Assembly (NCBI GenBank): GCA_012270695.1
Contig: JAAXHV010000487.1
Span: forward strand, 1-24,498
Length of the DNA: 24,498 nucleotides
Direction: 5' to 3'
Source of the DNA: Gammaproteobacteria bacterium
GTDB lineage: Bacteria > Pseudomonadota > Gammaproteobacteria > Eutrophobiales > Eutrophobiaceae
Shown: in pieces, positions 14,760-22,600 of the stretch
Numbering within the stretch: position 1 is the stretch's first letter
How the letters are laid out: every line of letters starts with the position of its first letter
Translations under genes and position numbers: made by a program
Notes under the pieces: model-generated
The model's input: the letters and a program-made list of their open reading frames with translations, nothing else
The model's database searches: none
What the model was told of the DNA's origin: nothing

Positions 14760-16373
14760 TCAATCCCTGAAAGTATTCCCTGCCTTTTCGACGAAAGGTT
14801 TTTTCCAACCCGGGAATTGCTCCTCGAACATTTCATTTTTATCTCCATACATAAGCACAGCCTTCGCTGTTCCCCCTTCCCACACGTTGTATTTCGGGTC
14901 TGCGTATGCGTCAAAAAAACCGGTTAACCTTCTGTCCATATCAGCGGCTGCGTCTTTGTAATCCGGGTCCTCGATAAGGTTACGGTTTTCATCCGGGTCA
15001 TCCGTCAGGTGATACAGTTCATTCGGCGTGCGCAGGAACCGCTTCACGTATTTCCACTCCGCTGTTCGAATCGCGCGGGTCAGTATGTATTCAAAATAAA
15101 CCTCATTTTTCCAGTCAACCTGATGTCCGAGGAGCACATCATGAAAACTGTTTCCCGGTGTATTCCTGACAGGTAATTTATCCAGGCCTGTGTATTCCAG
15201 TAACGTCGGCAGGACATCATACAAACTGATCATTTCATCCGCTCTCCGGCCGGATTTAATCTTTCCGGGGTGCCTGACGATAAAGGGGATGTGCATGTTT
15301 TCATCATAGGCAACTACCGGGGTTGCCTGCGAACTGTTTCCCCAAAGACCATGTTGCCCATAAGCCGCACCCTGGTCTGAAGAGAAAATAACCAGCGTCT
15401 TTTCCGTCAATCCAAGCTCATCAAGCGTGGCGAGAATTCTACCGACACCATCATCCACCATAGTTACTTCGGAGCCGACGTTGATCATTGCTGTTTTATT
15501 ATTCAGGGAGTCAGCCACCTGCCAGGCAAGGTCGGCCCAATTGAGTTTTTGCCCTTCACGTCCTTCCGTCCCTTCGTCAATGCGCCAGCCTTTCAAGGCT
15601 TCCCGGTTATCCAGCGTCGCGTCGATGATTAAATTTTTTAAAAAAGGATGAAGCGGTTCCTGCGGGGTGCCGGGGACGTGTTTCTCATAATATGGAACAT
15701 AGCGGTTATCCGGTGGATTCAGCACGACCGGGGCAAGATTATAGGGGCCGTTGTAGGAGAGAAACAGAAAAAATGGCCTGGTTTGTCCGGCGTTGTTGCG
15801 GATGAATTCCTCCGCCTTTGCCGTCCAGAGATCCGTTAAATGGGTATCTTCTTCCCAATAGGAACGATCATTTTCAATAATCGTAGCGCCATAAAAACTA
15901 TTCGTATGACCGCTGGGGAACGTAACCCACTTATCGAATCCAAGTTGCGCTTTATCCGGTTGTCCGAGATGGTACTTTCCAACCAGTCCTGTCCGGTATC
16001 CTGCGTCACTTAAAGTCTGCGGCAGGTTGCGAAACTCCTCGATGGCAGACCAGTTTTCCACCCTGAAACTTGAAGGCAACGCGTTATGAACACCCGTCTG
16101 GGAAGGTAACAATCCGGTCAATAACGAAGCTCTGGCTGGAGAACAAACGCCGCTTACGGAAAAAGCTCTATCGAAGGTAAGCCCATCCTGTGCCATTCTA
16201 TCCAGGTTCGGCGTCCTTATTTCCGTATTCCCGTAGGGCCCCAGTAAAGTCGGGTTCAAATTATCTGTGATGATCAGGATAATATTGGGCGGGGTTGCCT
16301 CCGCGCCAAATACATCCGCGCCGCATATAATAATGACCGCCAGAATATGGCAAAAATAACTTCGTGCTTTCAT
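14760..16373 (-). CDS. Secreted sulfatase (type I, formylglycine-dependent)
   Basis: The 537-residue product carries a Sec signal peptide (hydrophobic 8-22, likely cut after FGA). The sulfatase motif CSPAR (77-81, within GVCSPARASLLTG) fits C-x-P-x-R, so Cys77 should be converted to formylglycine. Other active-site elements are IITDN at 34-38 (first metal Asp37; the usual second Asp is Asn38), GKYHLG at 132-137 and SSDQG at 331-335. YDVLPTLLEYTGL is the usual late motif. It would act in the periplasm or outside the cell, removing sulfate from an organic sulfate ester. Gene order (convergent with the TRAP permease, divergent from the LysR gene) suggests it frees the solute taken up by the transporter. 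The exact substrate, sugar or small alcohol sulfate, is not readable. Confidence 0.92.
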   Translation of the reverse strand: MKARSYFCHILAVIIICGADVFGAEATPPNIILIITDNLNPTLLGPYGNTEIRTPNLDRMAQDGLTFDRAFSVSGVCSPARASLLTGLLPSQTGVHNALPSSFRVENWSAIEEFRNLPQTLSDAGYRTGLVGKYHLGQPDKAQLGFDKWVTFPSGHTNSFYGATIIENDRSYWEEDTHLTDLWTAKAEEFIRNNAGQTRPFFLFLSYNGPYNLAPVVLNPPDNRYVPYYEKHVPGTPQEPLHPFLKNLIIDATLDNREALKGWRIDEGTEGREGQKLNWADLAWQVADSLNNKTAMINVGSEVTMVDDGVGRILATLDELGLTEKTLVIFSSDQGAAYGQHGLWGNSSQATPVVAYDENMHIPFIVRHPGKIKSGRRADEMISLYDVLPTLLEYTGLDKLPVRNTPGNSFHDVLLGHQVDWKNEVYFEYILTRAIRTAEWKYVKRFLRTPNELYHLTDDPDENRNLIEDPDYKDAAADMDRRLTGFFDAYADPKYNVWEGGTAKAVLMYGDKNEMFEEQFPGWKKPFVEKAGNTFRD

Positions 16374-16501
16374 GTCAGAACCAGAATTCTCAGAAGCCGG
16401 TAAGTGGAATGATATCCCGGATATGATTTCTCCGATACAAGCGTAGACGAATCAGTCGGCTTCGGCTATATATTGTGAGAAAGTTAGGAAATGGAACAGG
16501 T
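16374..16501. promoter_or_regulatory. Divergent sulfatase/LysR control region with palindrome
   Basis: This 128-base region lies between the divergent sulfatase and LysR genes, the classic placement for a LysR-regulated promoter. A perfect inverted repeat ATATCC-C-GGATAT occupies 16412-16424 and is a candidate LysR binding site. A -10-like TATATT lies at about 16469-16474, ahead of the regulator. No matching ATATCC palindrome is evident in the 8868-9093 region. Confidence 0.45.
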
Positions 16502-17446
16502 ATGAAGCTGAATATTAAACAAATAGAGGTATTCGCTGCCGTCATGGAGCATGGTTCGACGACTAGCGCCGCCCTGCACTTGCGAATTTCGCAGCCGTCC
16601 GTGAGCAAACATCTGAAACTGCTGGAGGCGAGCAGTGGTGTCAATTTGTTCGTCCGCAATAATAACCGTCTGGTTCCGACAGCGGAAGCCATGGCACTGT
16701 ATGAAGAGATCAAACGTACCTATGTGGGTGTATCCCACCTTGAGAACTTTGTCAAAAACTTATCCGGCGAAGTGGAGTACGAGATTGGAATTGGTTCGAT
16801 GCCAATGCTGTCATACAGTTGGTTGCCGCAAGTCATAACCGGGTTTCTCCGAGACTACGACCATTATTCTGTCTCAATACTGATCAGTACAACCCAGGCT
16901 ATCGGCACATGGGTAGCATCCGGGCGGGTCGATTTAGGATTTTGTATGGAAATGGGAGACAACATCAGTGTCAGACAGGAACTGTTGATGCAATTACCCT
17001 TGGTTTGTGTCCTTCCGCCAGGTCACAAAAAAGCCCGGCAGCCGATTGTATCCTCAAACGACCTTAATGGGGAAACCCTGATAACGTTGACCCAATCGGA
17101 TGACTGGAAATCGGAGAAAGAAGACTGGCGGTCGGCTGTAAAAAACAAGCTGGACTCTGACAAGGTAAAACCAAGGAACATGATCAGTGTATCAACCAGC
17201 CACGATGCATGTGAATTTGTGAGTTGCGGGTTGGGCATCGCGCTCGTTCCCGCATTAGCGGCAATAGACCATGAAAAGAAGGGGTTGAAATGGATTCCGT
17301 TCGACTTTGATTATAAATTCGATATTTTTCTGGTTCTGCCAAAAACAGGGAACGAGTCGGTTCTGGTTTCCTGCTTTCTGGATGAGCTGAGGAGAGAAGC
17401 GGGAAAACTGGATGCTGAGATCAGAGCCCGGAATCCTTCAGGCTAA
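16502..17446 (+). CDS. LysR-type transcriptional regulator
   Basis: ATG 16502 is taken as the start, nine codons inside an open frame, because GGAACAGG lies immediately upstream and the HTH begins directly after. The 314-residue protein has a winged helix-turn-helix, LNIKQIEVFAAVMEHGSTTSAALHLRISQPSVSKHLKLLE in outline at 3-42, with the SQPSVSKHLK recognition helix. A periplasmic-binding-like effector domain follows to the C-terminus. LysR proteins usually autoregulate and activate the divergent gene, here the sulfatase, and may also control the TRAP/Rieske operon. Its stop overlaps the stop of the convergent FAD oxidase by four bases (17443-17446). Confidence 0.93.
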   Translation: MKLNIKQIEVFAAVMEHGSTTSAALHLRISQPSVSKHLKLLEASSGVNLFVRNNNRLVPTAEAMALYEEIKRTYVGVSHLENFVKNLSGEVEYEIGIGSMPMLSYSWLPQVITGFLRDYDHYSVSILISTTQAIGTWVASGRVDLGFCMEMGDNISVRQELLMQLPLVCVLPPGHKKARQPIVSSNDLNGETLITLTQSDDWKSEKEDWRSAVKNKLDSDKVKPRNMISVSTSHDACEFVSCGLGIALVPALAAIDHEKKGLKWIPFDFDYKFDIFLVLPKTGNESVLVSCFLDELRREAGKLDAEIRARNPSG

Positions 17447-18894
17447 CTGATTAATGCAAAAGGAGGCGGAAACATCCCACCTGGATCGTAACGAGCATGG
17501 ACGGCAGCGAGGCGCTTTCGCGTTGTTTCCGGAAAACACCTGTTAACCCAATGCGGGCGGTGGATATAATCCGTTTCATTAATATAGCAGCCGGTCATGA
17601 GCGGTTCGATTGCGCCGGCCAGGTCATCCATCCAACGCATATGTTCATCATCCCGGGAAGCCGATTCCCAGCGTGCGGACCAGTTCAGGAATAGCGGGCC
17701 GGTAACCGAATAGGCAGTATCTTCGGGCAGGTCCGTATTGCTGCGGTAGTTGGCAATGATTACCGTGTTGCCGCTCGGCGCCCTGTTGAAGTGCTCGGAC
17801 ATTACCATCAAAGCTTCACCTGTTTTTTCTACCCACGCCGTTTCGGTAGTCATCCTTGAAGGCACGGATGTCCTGGTTAATGCCAGAACTTCTGCGAATG
17901 TCAGGGGCTGAAATTCACGGGCAACCAGCCTGCCCTGTCCGGGAACATGCTGAAGAAGTTTGCCGAGCAGGGTTTTTGCCTCATCTTCCCTGTCCGCAAA
18001 GCAGACCGCCGATAGCACGCATTGCCGGCTCGTATCACTGCTTTCCAGTATGAACGACAACTCGATCTTTGCATCCTGCCGGTGTCTGGCCTGTTCAAGC
18101 CACCCTATGAGATTTTCAAGCTGATCAACGCTGTATATATAGGTACAGGAAGTAATCGCTCGAGGCAATGGAAACACTTCCAGGTGGTAGCGGGTAACTA
18201 CTCCACAGAACGCAGGACCCGCGCCGCGGGCGGCCCAGAACAAATCCGCGTGTTCATCCCCGTTTACCTTGAGTGTTTCTCCTGCTGCAGTGACCAGTTC
18301 GATTGCCCTGATGTTATAACAGGCAAACCGGTTCCAGTATTCCCCGTTCCAGCCCATGCCACCCCCCAGGAGATAACCGCCAAGCGCGACCGACGGGCCG
18401 TGGGCAACCGGAAATGCCAGTCCGCGTTCAGCCAGGGCTGAACTGAATTCAGCGCTGTTGATACCTGGTTGCACATAGGCAAGTTGCTTGTCATCCTCTA
18501 TTTCAACCTCGCGCAATTGTGCGACGTTAAGCAGAATGCCCCCCTCACGTAAATAACTGGCGATATAGTTATGACCGCTCCCCCGCACCGATAACGACAA
18601 ACCCTGCTGTCGAGCATAGCGGACAGTTTCAACGACATCTGCCTCATCGTGTGCATTGACGATGAAATCCGGAAAGCGCTCCGGTTTCCATGCCTGCCAC
18701 ACCAAATCACGGCGCATGCGCTCATAACCTGGTTGCCCACGCCGATGGACGCTTCCGGTCGTATTGAGATTGTGGTCAATCCCCTCCTGCGGTTGCTTTC
18801 TACCGGCGCGAACCAGGGGTGTGGCAGCACTGCCTACGGCCAGTCCACCCAGGCCGGCAAGAAAAGAGCGCCGCGTTTTGTTAATCCCTGCCAT
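17443..18894 (-). CDS. Tat-exported FAD-linked oxidase, berberine-bridge-enzyme type
   Basis: ATG 18894 is preferred to the TTG one codon upstream. The 483-residue protein opens with a twin-arginine leader (KTRRSFLAGLGGLAVGSAAT). The FAD-binding domain has VRGSGHNYIA (103-112), with His108 placed to bind FAD covalently, and PGINSAEF and HGPSVALGGYLLGGGMGWNGEYWN (165-188). The C-terminal part carries the berberine-bridge tail, ending ARYDPGGMF. The GGGMGW segment has no Cys where plant and fungal enzymes form the second covalent flavin bond, so a single His link is expected. The likely location is the periplasm, oxidising an alcohol, amine or sugar with O2 or another acceptor. It lies downstream of an amidohydrolase (116-base gap holding the PrnB fragment); its stop overlaps the LysR stop. 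Confidence 0.88.
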   Translation of the reverse strand: MAGINKTRRSFLAGLGGLAVGSAATPLVRAGRKQPQEGIDHNLNTTGSVHRRGQPGYERMRRDLVWQAWKPERFPDFIVNAHDEADVVETVRYARQQGLSLSVRGSGHNYIASYLREGGILLNVAQLREVEIEDDKQLAYVQPGINSAEFSSALAERGLAFPVAHGPSVALGGYLLGGGMGWNGEYWNRFACYNIRAIELVTAAGETLKVNGDEHADLFWAARGAGPAFCGVVTRYHLEVFPLPRAITSCTYIYSVDQLENLIGWLEQARHRQDAKIELSFILESSDTSRQCVLSAVCFADREDEAKTLLGKLLQHVPGQGRLVAREFQPLTFAEVLALTRTSVPSRMTTETAWVEKTGEALMVMSEHFNRAPSGNTVIIANYRSNTDLPEDTAYSVTGPLFLNWSARWESASRDDEHMRWMDDLAGAIEPLMTGCYINETDYIHRPHWVNRCFPETTRKRLAAVHARYDPGGMFPPPFALIS

Positions 18895-18915
18895 CAATTC
18901 GTAACCCCCGGGATG

Positions 18916-18985
18916 TCAATGAAGTGAACGTGCGGTAAACACCGTCTTTTGCCGGATTGAAGGTCGTCATGTGACTGGTGGCAAA
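18916..18985 (-). pseudogene. 70-bp fragment of a PrnB-like gene (direct repeat copy 2)
   Basis: Seventy bases match 6062-6131 (inside the PrnB-like gene) at 68 positions, same orientation, and encode FATSHMTTFNPAKDGVYRTF on the minus strand. Nothing of the rest of the PrnB gene is present on either side. Read in frame the fragment sits in a 36-codon open stretch (ATG at 18991 to TAA at 18881-18883), which runs into the FAD-oxidase start. It is not likely a functional gene. It begins 21 bases before the FAD-oxidase start codon, so it may form that gene's 5' leader. Both the synonymous and the nonsynonymous difference suggest a recent duplication. Confidence 0.88.
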
Positions 18986-19013
18986 TATCATCGGACCAGC
19001 CCCTTGCGGAGCT

Positions 19014-20663
19014 TTATCGGCTCTCGTCCGTGTGGAAGACGTTTCTGCCTTCGAATACCGTTCTCAGTACCCGCGTTTCACTGATCTCAGCAGTGGGAAT
19101 CTCAAACAGGTTACGGTCCAGGACAATGAAATCGGCTGATTTGCCCTGTTCAAGTGAACCGCGCGATGTCTCACGGCCCACGGCAAACGCGCCGTTAATA
19201 GTCATGGCCCGGAGCGCGGCAGGCAGGTCAATTGATTCGTCTCCGCGGTCCAGCATCCCCTCCAGGGCCGGAAACAGGTTCGGGGTCGGGGTGACGACCC
19301 AGTCAGTGCCAACCGTCAGCTGCGCGCCGTGTTCGTGCAACGTCCTGAATTCCCAGGCATCCCGGGGCGGGTCGCCAAGCAGGCGGCCATATATATGCCA
19401 GACCGAAGGCGACATTTCCGCAATGACGCCGAGTTCGGCAAACCGGGGCATGTCGGCCGGTGTCACGAGATTCGTATGTCCCAATTCATGCCGTATAGCC
19501 GAGCCGGGATTCGCCTTGCGCGCGGCTTCGATCGCGTCAAGCGCGGCGCGGGCCGCTCCATCTCCCGCTACATGCAGTTTTATTTTCAGGCCCATTCGAT
19601 CAAAGCGTATGACCGCGTCGTTTAAGACGTCCGACGGAAAGAGCACACGCTCGAACTCGACCCCGCCATTGCCAGGCAGCACGTCTGCCTGGGTGAAATA
19701 CGGCGGTGTGGGCGCTCCATCCACCCAGATTTTAATGAAGTCAACGTCGACGTGTTCGGATTCATAGTCCCTGCGCTGTTCAATAAGCTGCTCCAGGCCT
19801 TCGTTATCCATTCCGCCAAACTGGGGGCTGCCCCAGATCAGGTGGGCCGCGACCTGTAAGGATAATCCGCCCTCGGCTTCCAGGGCGGCGAGTGTCTGCA
19901 AGGTGGGCAGGTGCGCGGAGGACTCCTGGACCGACGTGATGCCGTATTGATTGTTAACGCTTACGGCCCAACGCATGGCTGCAAGGTTTTGCTCCGCTGG
20001 TATGACGGGCAGGTAAGGGTCAACCAGTTCCGTTGCAGTTTCGACCAGTTCCCCGGTGAGCTTGCCGGCTGCATCCCTGGGGAGCTCCCCGCCGTAGGGC
20101 GCAGGCGTATGCTCATCGATGCCGGTAATCTCGAGCGCCCTGGTGTTCACCAATGCGTGGTGAAACGTCCCTTCCCGCAGGTAGACCGGTGTGTCTGGAA
20201 AAACTTCATCCAGGTACGACCTGTGCGGCTTGTTATCCGGAAACTGGTCGTACCTGAACAGGCCGGCCACCAGCCAATCCTGTTTCGGACTTCCTGCCGC
20301 ACAGCCCTTGAGTGTATCCAGTATATCATCCACAGTCGCGCTGTCAGGCAAGCGGCAGCCGAAATTCAGGTGCTGGCCGGCCAACAGCAGGTGGGTATGC
20401 GCGTCGTGGATTCCAGGCATGACCATCCGCCCGCCAAGGTCGACGACCATGGTCCCGGGGCCGATATATTTTTCGGCGCCCTCATTGTCGCCGACAAAGA
20501 CCAGCCGACCTCCTGAAACGGCCAGGGCCTGGGCCCAGGGTTGGGAGTCGTCCACGGTGTAAATCCGTCCGTTGTGGAAAACGCTGTCAGCCGTACCTGA
20601 ACATGCCTGAATAACCGGCAGCAATATGGCCGCAGCCAGTGCAAAACGCAATATTCTATTCAC
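19014..20663 (-). CDS. Amidohydrolase family (YtcJ-like) metal-dependent hydrolase, lipoprotein
   Basis: The 549-residue product starts with GTG, seven bases after a strong AAGGAGGG ribosome-binding site (20671-20678). It has a lipoprotein signal peptide (ILRFALAAAILLPVIQAC) with Cys21 as the lipidated residue, so it should be membrane-anchored in the periplasm. The metal-dependent amidohydrolase fold is marked by MPGIHDAHTHL (82-92, HxH at 89 and 91), KLHVAGDGAA, RHELGHTNLV and the catalytic GTDWVV near the C-terminus. The Amidohydro_3 (N-acyl-D-amino-acid deacylase-like, YtcJ) subfamily usually hydrolyses amides or cyclic imides. It lies 21 bases downstream of a toxin-antitoxin pair and may be co-transcribed with it. 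Confidence 0.88.
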   Translation of the reverse strand: MNRILRFALAAAILLPVIQACSGTADSVFHNGRIYTVDDSQPWAQALAVSGGRLVFVGDNEGAEKYIGPGTMVVDLGGRMVMPGIHDAHTHLLLAGQHLNFGCRLPDSATVDDILDTLKGCAAGSPKQDWLVAGLFRYDQFPDNKPHRSYLDEVFPDTPVYLREGTFHHALVNTRALEITGIDEHTPAPYGGELPRDAAGKLTGELVETATELVDPYLPVIPAEQNLAAMRWAVSVNNQYGITSVQESSAHLPTLQTLAALEAEGGLSLQVAAHLIWGSPQFGGMDNEGLEQLIEQRRDYESEHVDVDFIKIWVDGAPTPPYFTQADVLPGNGGVEFERVLFPSDVLNDAVIRFDRMGLKIKLHVAGDGAARAALDAIEAARKANPGSAIRHELGHTNLVTPADMPRFAELGVIAEMSPSVWHIYGRLLGDPPRDAWEFRTLHEHGAQLTVGTDWVVTPTPNLFPALEGMLDRGDESIDLPAALRAMTINGAFAVGRETSRGSLEQGKSADFIVLDRNLFEIPTAEISETRVLRTVFEGRNVFHTDESR

Positions 20664-20670
20664 CGATGTT

Positions 20671-20678
20671 CCCTCCTT
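20671..20678 (-). promoter_or_regulatory. Strong ribosome-binding site fixing the amidohydrolase GTG start
   Basis: AAGGAGGG on the minus strand is an unusually complete Shine-Dalgarno sequence seven bases before the GTG at 20661-20663. It sits in the 21-base gap after the toxin stop, so it permits translation from a shared mRNA. Confidence 0.8.
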
Positions 20679-20684
20679 TATTGC

Positions 20685-21188
20685 TCATATCATTAGTAAA
20701 CGCTCCTCATCGTCAATCAGCATCACCCGGCTTGGTGAATGATTGCCCCAACGCCAGAACACCAGGTTAACATCGTCTGTTCCGGCCCCAGGAGCGAAGC
20801 TCTGAACACGTATCCCCGCGTAACCTGCTGCGATCAACCTGTCGGCCAGGTTGTGCGAGGCCGGGACAATGCCAACCAGCATTTCCCGTTCCCAATTCGG
20901 ACAGTTTAATTCTGCCTCAGCTACCTCCTGAGCCTCTCGTTGAGCAGGGTCCAAAGCATTGAAAACAGGTTCGACGTCGACCTCGTAGGCGCATAAAGTA
21001 ATTGGTTGCAGTGGCCGTCCTATCGGGCTGGCCTCTCTCATTGCCGTGACGGCCGACAAAGACGTATAAAGCGCTGGAACGCCAATCCGGTTGAAACGTC
21101 CTCCATAACGACGCGCCCCTTCTCCTGAAGTCGGCGCCCAGGTCCACCGCGGGTTATGCGCGCGGTAGACGAAACCCCGAAACCGCAT
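20685..21188 (-). CDS. RES-domain toxin
   Basis: This 167-residue protein has the RES family pattern: VYRAHNPRW near 7-15, RYGGRFNRIGVPALYTS at 27-43 with the signature Arg, REAS at 51-54 with the Glu, and WEREMLVGIV plus VNLVFWRWGN later. RES toxins are NAD+-degrading or ADP-ribosyl-transferring enzymes, so this should poison the cell by NAD+ loss unless neutralised. It is 15 bases downstream of the antitoxin gene in the usual antitoxin-first order. ATG 21188 is used; the ribosome-binding signal is weak. The length is typical of the family. Confidence 0.88.
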   Translation of the reverse strand: MRFRGFVYRAHNPRWTWAPTSGEGARRYGGRFNRIGVPALYTSLSAVTAMREASPIGRPLQPITLCAYEVDVEPVFNALDPAQREAQEVAEAELNCPNWEREMLVGIVPASHNLADRLIAAGYAGIRVQSFAPGAGTDDVNLVFWRWGNHSPSRVMLIDDEERLLMI

Positions 21189-21203
21189 CAGCAGAACGGC
21201 ATA

Positions 21204-21554
21204 TCAGGCATAACCACCGGCCATGACCCTGCTGAGGTGGGCATGGACATCATCCGCTTTGCCTTCCCGTACCAATTGGTCGGGAGTCATCCCACCGAAG
21301 CCCGGTAACGGCTCCGCACGAAACCATGCGTAAGCTGCCAACTCGGAGCCGGTATGAACGGAAACCCGATGGAGAATTTCCAACATCTGCCGTAGCCGCG
21401 TCTGTGTCTTTCTTGCCCGGATACGGGAAGTACGCGAGAAGGCATCCTGACCCAGCCCCAACGTATCGGCAATTTCGACCTTGGTCGTGCGCAGCGCAGT
21501 TGCAACCAGTGCGGGCGAGAATACCTGATTTTCAATGAATTCCTGGAATTCCAT
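21204..21554 (-). CDS. Xre/MbcA/ParS (DUF2384) antitoxin
   Basis: ATG 21554 is taken because GAGG lies six bases upstream; TTG or GTG starts just before it are possible. The 116-residue protein has an N-terminal helix-turn-helix (about 15-45, with VEIADTLGLGQDAFS) and a C-terminal toxin-binding DUF2384 segment. That segment includes AAYAWFRAEPLPGFGGMTP at 73-91 and ends in GGYA. The antitoxin binds and blocks the RES toxin and normally represses its own promoter with it. The pair is likely chromosomal addiction or stress-response cargo, rather than part of the catabolic genes. Confidence 0.9.
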   Translation of the reverse strand: MEFQEFIENQVFSPALVATALRTTKVEIADTLGLGQDAFSRTSRIRARKTQTRLRQMLEILHRVSVHTGSELAAYAWFRAEPLPGFGGMTPDQLVREGKADDVHAHLSRVMAGGYA

Positions 21555-21576
21555 CACATACCTCAAAATTAATAAC

Positions 21577-21605
21577 AGTATATAATGTAACTATATTTGA
21601 GTAAA
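21577..21605 (-). promoter_or_regulatory. Sigma70-type promoter and operator of the toxin-antitoxin pair
   Basis: On the minus strand a TTTACT -35 (21600-21605) and a TATACT -10 (21577-21582) are spaced by 17 bases, ending about 22 bases before the antitoxin ATG. An inverted repeat ATATA-7-TATAT (21580-21596) overlaps the -10 and spacer, a good position for autorepression by the antitoxin. Confidence 0.6.
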
Positions 21606-21676
21606 AGGGAAAATCAACTGTTTTTGCTGCATCACCCGGCAACTCCACGGTTATCAGGAACGGGGATTTACACGAC

Positions 21677-22480
21677 TCAGCGGGTTACATCGGGATGAAA
21701 CAACTGTTCACCAGCTACCCTGAAACCGGCAATGATCTTCTGCCCCTCTGTACTGCGGATAAAGTCGGCATAGCTCCTGGCCAGGTCAGACTTGATATGC
21801 GGGTGTTTTTCCTCGTTCAGTAATATGACGTGATAAGGATTAAACAGGGCTTCATCACCGGCGTAGAGAATCTCCAGTCCTGTTTTGTCTCCGAAGGCCA
21901 GGTAGGTGCCGCGATCGGACAAGGTATAAGCCTGCTTGTCATCAGCCATTTTGATTACCGCCCCCATTCCCTGACCGACAGAGAGATACCAGTTACCGCC
22001 GGGTTTGATGCCCGCAGTCTGCCAGAGAGATAACTCTTTCTTGTGAGTGCCGGAGTCATCACCACGGGAAATAAAATCCACCCTGTTCTCCGCAATTTTT
22101 TTCATCGCGTCGGATAAATTTGCAACCATTTTCAGGCCGGCGGGATCATGCCGGGGTCCGAGCAACACAAAATCGTTATGCATCACCGGCAGTCTTTTAC
22201 TGCCAAAGCCGCCGGCAATAAACGCCTTCTCGGCCGCCGGAGCATGGACCATCAACACATCGACATCACCGTTCTCACCCAGACGCAGCGCCTTGCCGGT
22301 GCCCACTGCAATGACATCCACCTTAACGTTGTGCCGTGCCTCGAAGGGTGGATGCAGCGCTTTCAGTAAACCGGAATTCTCGGTGCTAGTCGTCGTAGCG
22401 AGTCTGAGGCGTTGTTCCGCAATGACCGTTCCGGTCTGCAGGAAGACAGATACGATTAATAATGCCAGTATTTTTTTCAT
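21677..22480 (-). CDS. Tungstate-type (TupA-like) ABC transporter substrate-binding protein
   Basis: The 267-residue protein has a signal peptide (hydrophobic 4-20, cut near VIAE) and then LATTTSTENSGLL at 27-39, the oxyanion-binding start of TupA. TupA-type motifs follow: VDVIAVGTGKALRLGENGDVD near 54-74, a VMHNDFVLLGP segment near 99-109 and RGDDSGTHKKE further on. It should bind tungstate, or possibly molybdate, in the periplasm. The permease (TupB) and ATPase (TupC) that normally follow are absent; the next genes downstream are a toxin-antitoxin pair. Upstream are an HDAC-like gene and a DUF1989 gene. AGG lies just before ATG 22480. It may work with transport subunits elsewhere or as a lone sensor. 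Confidence 0.88.
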   Translation of the reverse strand: MKKILALLIVSVFLQTGTVIAEQRLRLATTTSTENSGLLKALHPPFEARHNVKVDVIAVGTGKALRLGENGDVDVLMVHAPAAEKAFIAGGFGSKRLPVMHNDFVLLGPRHDPAGLKMVANLSDAMKKIAENRVDFISRGDDSGTHKKELSLWQTAGIKPGGNWYLSVGQGMGAVIKMADDKQAYTLSDRGTYLAFGDKTGLEILYAGDEALFNPYHVILLNEEKHPHIKSDLARSYADFIRSTEGQKIIAGFRVAGEQLFHPDVTR

Positions 22481-22600
22481 TACCTATGTATCCGGCTGTC
22501 CGGCCCGCACCTCTCACCGCCGCTTGCCATCAACGGAAATATGCATGTTGTCAATAAGTTAGAGTGATTATATGAGTTTGTTGCCAGCACAGACTGCCTG

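Noticed and set aside
14760..16373. Sulfatase as choline-sulfatase, making the module a choline-O-sulfate pathway
   Set aside because: The protein has a secretion signal and CSPAR in a GVC context, unlike cytoplasmic BetC as I recall it, and no betA/betB genes are present.
16475..16501. GTG start extending the LysR protein by nine residues
   Set aside because: The ATG at 16502 has a ribosome-binding element and directly precedes the conserved helix-turn-helix; the extension has no family support.
18881..18991. A 36-codon frame through the PrnB fragment as a small gene
   Set aside because: It is explained as an internal slice of the PrnB-like gene, lacks a ribosome-binding site and runs into the next gene's start.
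19030..20516. Two long plus-strand frames (19030-19767 and 19911-20516)
   Set aside because: Both are opposite the amidohydrolase, whose motifs, lipobox and strong ribosome-binding site are clear; their composition is typical of antisense shadows.
22481..22600. A TATAAT and a TTGACA on the minus strand upstream of the tungstate-binding gene
   Set aside because: Each box is good alone, but neither has a partner at proper spacing, so no promoter is called.
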